A stretch of 64,000 bases of DNA, from NCBI RefSeq assembly GCF_003123725.1, contig NZ_QETA01000002.1, positions 248,001 through 312,000 on the forward strand, written 5' to 3'. Below the pieces are notes generated by a model. That model was not told the origin of the DNA. It saw nothing but the letters and a program-made list of their open reading frames with translations, and made no database searches. Both the position numbers and the translations under genes were made by a program. The stretch comes from Corticimicrobacter populi (GTDB taxonomy: Bacteria; Pseudomonadota; Gammaproteobacteria; Burkholderiales; Burkholderiaceae_B). Positions 59,226-64,000 of this stretch are shown in pieces; position 1 is the first letter of the stretch; the number at the start of each line of letters is the position of its first letter.

Positions 59226-60581
59226 TCACCGAAAATGGGTAGGTTCGTGGGATTGGCATTGATCCGCCGAACCCTGAGGAGGCTGTGGTGGTTCTGCAAG
59301 CCGCAGGGTGCGCTTGAGCAGTTCTTCATAAATGGGGTTGCCGCCTAGTCCGATCGAGATCATGGCGGCTGTCATGCTGGTCAGTAGCGCCGGGATGGCA
59401 AGCGCATAGCTGCCGGTCAGCTCGATCACGAGGACAACCCCGACCAGCGGGGCGCGCACGGTGCTGGCAAACAGCCCTGCCATGCCTGCCACTGTAAAGG
59501 CGACCAGGCCATCCACAGGCAGCGGCATGATCAATGCCAGCAAGTTGCCCAGCAGGCTGCCCAGGGCGGCTGCCAGCGCCAGAATCGGCGCAAAGATACC
59601 TGCCGGCGCACCGATCGAGTAGCTCGCTGCCGTCATGATGAACCTTGCCAGCACCACGATTGCCAACAGGCCAATCGGCAGCGGATGCTTTGCCAGCACG
59701 CTGACCAGGGATTCGCCACCGCCTGTCGCCTCGGGAAAGGCAACCAGCAGGGGGCCGATGATGCATCCCAATATCAGCGGGAGCAGGTAGGGGGATGTTT
59801 TCAGTCCGACCTGGCGCGCCAGGTCCAGGCAAACCAGAATGGTCCGGTTGAAAATCACGCCGATCACGCCCAGCAATATGCCCAGCAGGACAAAGGCAGG
59901 GAGAAACCGGGCGGGCATATAGTCGGAGGTCAAGGCCATATAGGGCGTCGTGCCGGTGATGGCCGTGGTGGCGATGGCACTGCAGACACAGGCCAGGATG
60001 ACCGCCAGGTAACGCTGTTTGCTGTAAGGAAAAACCTTGCGTGCCTCTTCGATAACGAACAGAGAGGCCGCCAGCGGCGCATTGAACGCTGCCGTCAGGC
60101 CGGCTGCGCCACCTGCGCCCAGCAAGGCACGGGCATCACGGATACGCATGGTGAAACGATCGCCGATTGCCTTGGCGATCGAGGCTCCCATGTGGATGGT
60201 GGGCCCTTCCCGGCCACCGACCAGGCCGGCACCCAGCGCCAGGATGCCACCGATGAACTTCACGGGCAGCACCCGCTTCCAGCGCACCTCGCGCAGGCCC
60301 GCCATTGCGCCCTCGATCTCCTGCACGCCGGAGCCGCTGGCCTCGGGGACGAAACACCGCACCAGCGCCACGGCGGCGCAGAACATCATCGCCGAGAACA
60401 GCGCCATGACCACGTAGAGCATCGGGCCTTCCAGCCCCAGCAGAGTCGGTAAATGATGTGTCCCGCTCAGGGTCCGCTCTACCAGCAAATGAAATGCGGC
60501 ACCCAGCACGCCGGTCAGGGCACCGATAACGGCGGCCAGGGCGTAATACGTGGAGGCATGGATGTGTCGGGAGTCTGTCAC
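59226..60581 (-). CDS. clcA: ClC-type chloride/proton exchanger
   Basis: 451 residues, about 12-14 hydrophobic segments. Selectivity motifs SGSGVQEIEG (82-91; usual GSGIP altered to GSGVQ) and GREGP with gating Glu125. FNAPLAASLFVIEEARKVF contains Glu179, equivalent to the proton Glu203 of E. coli ClcA, so this is predicted to be a 2Cl-/H+ exchanger rather than a channel. No CBS domains. It probably helps acid tolerance. Follows the response regulator with a 56-base gap on the same strand but functional linkage is not shown. Confidence 0.92.
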   Translation of the reverse strand: MTDSRHIHASTYYALAAVIGALTGVLGAAFHLLVERTLSGTHHLPTLLGLEGPMLYVVMALFSAMMFCAAVALVRCFVPEASGSGVQEIEGAMAGLREVRWKRVLPVKFIGGILALGAGLVGGREGPTIHMGASIAKAIGDRFTMRIRDARALLGAGGAAGLTAAFNAPLAASLFVIEEARKVFPYSKQRYLAVILACVCSAIATTAITGTTPYMALTSDYMPARFLPAFVLLGILLGVIGVIFNRTILVCLDLARQVGLKTSPYLLPLILGCIIGPLLVAFPEATGGGESLVSVLAKHPLPIGLLAIVVLARFIMTAASYSIGAPAGIFAPILALAAALGSLLGNLLALIMPLPVDGLVAFTVAGMAGLFASTVRAPLVGVVLVIELTGSYALAIPALLTSMTAAMISIGLGGNPIYEELLKRTLRLAEPPQPPQGSADQCQSHEPTHFR

Positions 60582-60664
60582 GGCGAAGCAAAAAACAGGT
60601 GGGTTGTGCGCATGGTGCGGTCAGGGGCATGGATACCCAGAGGGGCTTGAGTCATCTTCACGGG

Positions 60665-61039
60665 TCAGGTGTCGTCAGGCCACGTCCAGCCATCCACTCT
60701 GCCGATATAGTCACCCTGCATGCCCATGCCGCTCAGGTCTGCAGGCAATGCGTTGCCGTTGACGGTCAGTGCCACGTCCCGGCATTCGATCCACCAGGAC
60801 AGAACAGACAGCGTGTCGTGAATGGCGCTGCTTCGTTCTTGCATTAACAGCTCGGACAACCAGATCCGCTGTTCTTGCGTGAGTGAGGGCACGAGTTTGT
60901 GGATGGCGCTATCTTCCCTGGCCGCCGGCAAAGAATCATCTGTCGCAACGCGTTTGGCAAGCGGGCTGTGGAGTCGTGTCTCATCAACCAGTTCGTCAAT
61001 CATGGCTTGATAGACAGGGATGGGGGCAGTGCCTGGCAT
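60665..61039 (-). CDS. Small protein of unknown function
   Basis: 124 residues from ATG at 61039, no visible ribosome-binding site. Mostly helical and acidic: YQAMIDELVDETRLHSPLAK, LTQEQRIWLSELLMQERSSA, IHDTLSVLSWWIECRDVALT, then a short C-terminal beta segment with DYIGRVDGWTWPDD. No signal peptide or membrane segment. Its compositional bias (coding on both sides looks genuine) and helical periodicity support it as a gene; family not recognised. Lies between the ClC gene and the htpG terminator. Confidence 0.65.
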   Translation of the reverse strand: MPGTAPIPVYQAMIDELVDETRLHSPLAKRVATDDSLPAAREDSAIHKLVPSLTQEQRIWLSELLMQERSSAIHDTLSVLSWWIECRDVALTVNGNALPADLSGMGMQGDYIGRVDGWTWPDDT

Positions 61040-61099
61040 AAAGGTAAATGTCCGGGTGTCGCGACGATGGCGTGAGGCTGAGGTACCGATTATAAGAAA

Positions 61100-61132
61100 A
61101 CAGCCCAACGGACTCATAATCCGTTGGGCTGT
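61100..61132 (-). terminator. Rho-independent terminator of htpG
   Basis: ACAGCCCAACGGA and its exact complement (13-base arms, seven-base loop) followed on the minus strand by TTTCTTATAAT. It starts 33 bases after the htpG stop. Confidence 0.88.
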
Positions 61133-61165
61133 CTCACAGTTTTACAGCCTGACGATGCTGAAAGC

Positions 61166-63067
61166 CTATTGCAGCAGCAGCTTGTTCAACCGTTGCACGA
61201 ACCCGGCGGCATCCGGCAGGGCATTGCCTTCGACCAGCAGAGCCTGATCCAGCAGCACGTTGGCCCACTCGTCGAACTGATCGTCGGAAGCCGCCTGGAT
61301 ACGCGCCAGCAGGGCGTGTTCCGGGTTGATTTCCAGCGTCGGCTTGATGTCGGGGGCGCTCTGACCAGCCGCCTGCAGCATGCGTTGCAGGTGCGGGCTC
61401 AGTTCGTTTTCACCCACCACGATGCAGGCGGGGGAATCGACCAGGCGCGAGCTGGTGCGCACTTCCTTGACACGGGCTTCCAGCGACTTCTGCAGGCGTT
61501 CGACCAGCGGCTTGAACTGCTCGGCCACTTCGGCGCGGCGCTTCTTTTCCTCTTCGTCGGCCAGATCGTCCAGCTCCAGGCCACCCTTGGCGACCGACAC
61601 CAGCGACTTGCCGTCGAATTCACGCAGGTAGGACAGCATCCATTCGTCCACGCGGTCGGACAGCAGCAGGACTTCGATGCCCTTCTTGCGGAAGACTTCG
61701 AGGTGCGGGCTGGCCAGCGCGGCGGCATGGCTGTCGGCGGTGACGTAGTAGATCTTGTCCTGGCCTTCCTTCATGCGGCCCACGTAGTCGGTCAGCGACA
61801 CGGCCTGCGTGGCATCCTCGCTGTGGGTGGAGGCAAAGCGCAGCAGTTTGGCGATGCGTTCCTGGTTGGCGAAGTCTTCGCCGGTGCCTTCTTTCAGCAC
61901 CTGGCCAAAGCCCGTCCAGAAGAGTGCATAGTCTTCGGCACGGTTTTCTGCCAGTTCTTCCAGCAGCGACAGGATGCGCTTGGTCGAGCCTTCGCGGATG
62001 GCGCGCACGTCGCGGCTTTCCTGCAGGATCTCGCGGGACACGTTGAGCGGCAGGTCGGCAGAGTCGATCACGCCGCGCACAAAGCGCAGGTAGTTGGGCA
62101 GCAGTTGCTCGGCATCATCCATGATGAAGACGCGACGCACGTACAGCTTGACGCCGCGCTTGGCATCGCGATCCCACAGGTCGAAGGGAGCGCGCTTGGG
62201 GATGTACAGCAATTGCGTGTATTCGCTGCGGCCCTCGACGCGGTTGTGGGTCCAGGCCAGCGGGTCTTCGAAGTCGTGCGAGACGTGCTTGTAGAACTCC
62301 TTGTACTGCTCGTCGGTGATGTCCGACTTGCTGCGGGTCCATAGGGCGCTGGCCTGGTTGACGCTTTCCAGCTCGGCAGTCTTGACCTGTTCGGACTTTT
62401 CGCTGTCCCACTCTTCCTTGTACATGCGTACCGGCAGGGAGATATGGTCGGAGTAGCGGCGCAGGATTTCGCGCAGCTTCCAGCCGTTGAGCAGTTCGTC
62501 CTCGTCGGCGCGCAGGTGCAGGATGATGTCGGTGCCACGGGTGGCCTTGTCGGCCTGGGCGATGGTGAACTCACCCTGGCCGTCGGACTCCCAGCGCACG
62601 CCCTGGTCTGCCGGCAACCCGGCGCGGCGGCTGATAACGGTGACCTTGTCGGCCACAATGAAAGACGAATAGAAACCGACACCGAACTGGCCGATCAGTT
62701 GCGCATCCTTTTGCTTGTCGCCGGTCAGTTGCGAGAAGAACTCCCGCGTGCCCGAACGGGCGATGGTGCCCAGGTTGGCCACGGCCTCTTCACGCGACAG
62801 GCCGATGCCGTTGTCGGAAATGGTGAGGGTGTGGGCGTCCTTGTCGTAGTCGATGGTGATCGCCAGCTCTTCGCCGCCCTCGAGCAGCTCGGGCTTGTCC
62901 AGGGCTTCAAAGCGCAGTTTGTCGCAGGCATCCGACGCATTGGAGACCAGCTCGCGCAGGAAAATTTCCTTGTTGCTGTACAGCGAGTGGATCATCAGGT
63001 GCAGCAACTGCTTGACCTCGGCCTGAAAGCCCAGGGTTTCGGCGGACTGTGTGCTTGAGTCTGTCAT
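61166..63067 (-). CDS. htpG: Chaperone HtpG (Hsp90)
   Basis: 633 residues, usual length. GHKL ATPase site in [35 protein letters not shown], and [17 protein letters not shown]; middle domain with [20 protein letters not shown] and [21 protein letters not shown]-terminal dimerisation region ending LNKLLLQ. ATG at 63067 matches the family N-terminus ([20 protein letters not shown]). A clear sigma-32 promoter lies 46-73 bases upstream and a 13-bp terminator lies downstream, so it is a single-gene heat-shock unit. Confidence 0.98.
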   Translation of the reverse strand: MTDSSTQSAETLGFQAEVKQLLHLMIHSLYSNKEIFLRELVSNASDACDKLRFEALDKPELLEGGEELAITIDYDKDAHTLTISDNGIGLSREEAVANLGTIARSGTREFFSQLTGDKQKDAQLIGQFGVGFYSSFIVADKVTVISRRAGLPADQGVRWESDGQGEFTIAQADKATRGTDIILHLRADEDELLNGWKLREILRRYSDHISLPVRMYKEEWDSEKSEQVKTAELESVNQASALWTRSKSDITDEQYKEFYKHVSHDFEDPLAWTHNRVEGRSEYTQLLYIPKRAPFDLWDRDAKRGVKLYVRRVFIMDDAEQLLPNYLRFVRGVIDSADLPLNVSREILQESRDVRAIREGSTKRILSLLEELAENRAEDYALFWTGFGQVLKEGTGEDFANQERIAKLLRFASTHSEDATQAVSLTDYVGRMKEGQDKIYYVTADSHAAALASPHLEVFRKKGIEVLLLSDRVDEWMLSYLREFDGKSLVSVAKGGLELDDLADEEEKKRRAEVAEQFKPLVERLQKSLEARVKEVRTSSRLVDSPACIVVGENELSPHLQRMLQAAGQSAPDIKPTLEINPEHALLARIQAASDDQFDEWANVLLDQALLVEGNALPDAAGFVQRLNKLLLQ

Positions 63068-63070
63068 GGT

Positions 63071-63114
63071 ATGGATCGGGTTGGTAGGTTGATCAAAGAC
63101 GTAACCCGATCCAT
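63071..63114. promoter_or_regulatory. Perfect 12-bp inverted repeat between the htpG promoter and start codon
   Basis: ATGGATCGGGTT (63071-63082) and AACCCGATCCAT (63103-63114) separated by 20 bases. The right arm overlaps the -10 element and predicted start site; the left arm ends four bases before the ATG. It may be an operator or, if transcribed, a 5'-leader hairpin. Confidence 0.6.
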
Positions 63115-63140
63115 ATGGGGATGGTGTGGCGAAGTTCAAG
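63113..63140 (-). promoter_or_regulatory. Sigma-32 heat-shock promoter of htpG
   Basis: On the minus strand CTTGAAC (complement of 63134-63140), a 13-base spacer, then CCCCATAT (complement of 63113-63120): an excellent match to the RpoH consensus CTTGAAA-N13-CCCCAT-T. Predicted start near 63106. Confidence 0.92.
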
Positions 63141-63179
63141 AGGGCGGTGTGCCGCGTGGGCTCAGAGCAGCAGAAAGGT

Positions 63180-63596
63180 TCAGGCCAGTTGGATGATCTG
63201 GTTGAGTACTGCCAGCACCTGGGTGAATTGGCCGTCCGGTGCGCGCCCTGCGGGATGCGGGTTGGCCCGGCGAGCCCGCCAGTCGAATGATTTGGGCTGA
63301 TGGCACAGTACGTAGCTGGCCTGTCCGGCCTTGAGCCCGGTGGCGGTGCCGACCTCGATGGCAAAGGGATGGTCTGTGTTGTAGGCCGCTGTGCTCATGG
63401 GCAGCCCGACGACCAGCGAGGTACGGGCATTGAAGGCCTGGGGAGATAGTACGAGAAAGGGGTGCATGTCCCGCATTTCACGACCAGCTTGAGGATTGCA
63501 GTCGATCCAGATGATGTCCTGGCGTTCGGGAACCCAGGATGGCTCGGCCTGCCTGTTGGTACGCCCGCCTGCGGGGGGCGCTGTACGGCTTACCAT
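63180..63596 (-). CDS. mazF: MazF/PemK-family mRNA interferase toxin
   Basis: 138 residues. The family N-terminal block appears as [20 protein letters not shown] (usual form DIVWVDFDPQ.GREQ), then [40 protein letters not shown]-like [13 protein letters not shown], and [10 protein letters not shown] at the end. MazF enzymes cleave single-stranded RNA at short motifs. The start at 63596 overlaps the antitoxin stop by seven bases. A first 22 residues (Pro/Arg/Gly-rich) are not conserved and may be an N-terminal extension. Confidence 0.9.
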   Translation of the reverse strand: MVSRTAPPAGGRTNRQAEPSWVPERQDIIWIDCNPQAGREMRDMHPFLVLSPQAFNARTSLVVGLPMSTAAYNTDHPFAIEVGTATGLKAGQASYVLCHQPKSFDWRARRANPHPAGRAPDGQFTQVLAVLNQIIQLA

Positions 63597-63841
63597 TGTT
63601 CTGCGCCCAGTGGCCGGTCTGTCACCATCGTTTCGCCATCGTGACGCGATGGGTCGTAGCGGGCCAGGCGTTGCGCCAGCGTGGGCTGCGTATCGCGAAT
63701 GGGGGTGATGATGATGCTGTCGCCCTCGACACAGATGCGTACCCGCTGGTCGGCCTGCAACCGGGCCGACCGCGCGATGGCCGCAGGCAGCCTGACCCCC
63801 AGGTTGTTGCCCCAGCGCTTGATATCCTGCTCGGTTTCCAT
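63590..63841 (-). CDS. mazE: MazE/AbrB-type antitoxin
   Basis: 83 residues. AbrB-like DNA-binding domain IKRWGNNLGVRLPAAIARSA in the first 30 residues, then VRICVEGDSIIITPI. The C-terminus (LAQRLARYDPSRHDGETMV) is the flexible toxin-binding part. GGGAG precedes the ATG. The 63842-63900 upstream stretch is AT-rich, with a TATATAC palindrome at 63884-63891, and probably holds the promoter and autoregulatory site. Confidence 0.92.
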   Translation of the reverse strand: METEQDIKRWGNNLGVRLPAAIARSARLQADQRVRICVEGDSIIITPIRDTQPTLAQRLARYDPSRHDGETMVTDRPLGAEQW

Positions 63842-64000
63842 CGTCGACTCCCGGCTTCATTGTATGCAAAATGTTTAAATAAAGTATATACATGGTGAAT
63901 GCCCAAAGCAATGGATATCCACTGTAAGCCGGGCATGGTTGTGACTGGCGGGAGACGGGACGTTTTTGTCCCATGCCGAATGCCTTACATCTGATAGCGC

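Overview
The window comes from a high-GC betaproteobacterium, most likely a member of the Burkholderiales close to Alcaligenaceae (Bordetella/Kerstersia-like). This is inferred from the gene families, the ispB/rplU/rpmA/obgE/proB neighbourhood and the number of LysR regulators; no rRNA or species marker is present. Nearly all of it is ordinary, densely packed chromosome. I see no prophage, insertion sequence, integron or CRISPR array, and no gene-free stretch longer than 300 bases.

Layout. 1-7478: a 5'-truncated bacterial alpha-2-macroglobulin overlapping pbpC, a periplasmic defence/repair pair. 7726-8823: an LpxR-type lipid A 3'-O-deacylase homologue. 8893-12991: an iron-uptake unit in fecI-fecR-TonB-receptor order. 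13111-15389: thiC under a TPP riboswitch and closed by a strong terminator. 15408-16890: a short XRE regulator and a winged-helix regulator with a degenerate receiver. 16906-20074: proB, obgE, rpmA and rplU, with a promoter and 5'-end hairpin before rplU.

20099-32191 is an accessory-looking block between rplU and ispB. It holds an unrecognised protein, a LysR regulator facing a catabolic cluster (DUF3100 membrane protein, 3-hydroxyisobutyrate-dehydrogenase-like enzyme, aldehyde dehydrogenase, M20D amidohydrolase), sdaA with its own LysR regulator, a further LysR/nitroreductase pair, and an AbrB/Doc toxin-antitoxin module. Then come a possible small RNA or attenuator leader, ispB and tRNA-Pro(CGG) (to 33492), and a bestrophin-like channel.

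34466-38781 is a manganese-uptake system (permeases, ATPase, Mn-type binding protein) facing mntR, with a convincing MntR box between them. A TrhA/hemolysin III protein and a type II NADH dehydrogenase follow. 40845-46927 runs leftward: MFS transporter, M20 carboxypeptidase, ppc, GNAT acetyltransferase. ppk2 and a glutathione S-transferase come next; a second, diverged copy of the last nine codons of ppk2 lies beyond the GST gene. 48799-56620 is a peptide ABC operon (binding protein, two permeases, two ATPases) ending in a second, closely related M20 carboxypeptidase, with a divergent LysR regulator.

56654-63841 holds an overlapping two-component pair, a ClC exchanger, a small unknown protein, htpG with a sigma-32 promoter and a mazEF module. 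The most interesting points are the ppk2 ghost around the GST gene, the uncharacterised DUF3100 catabolic cluster, the structured leader before ispB, and the inverted repeat overlapping the htpG heat-shock promoter.
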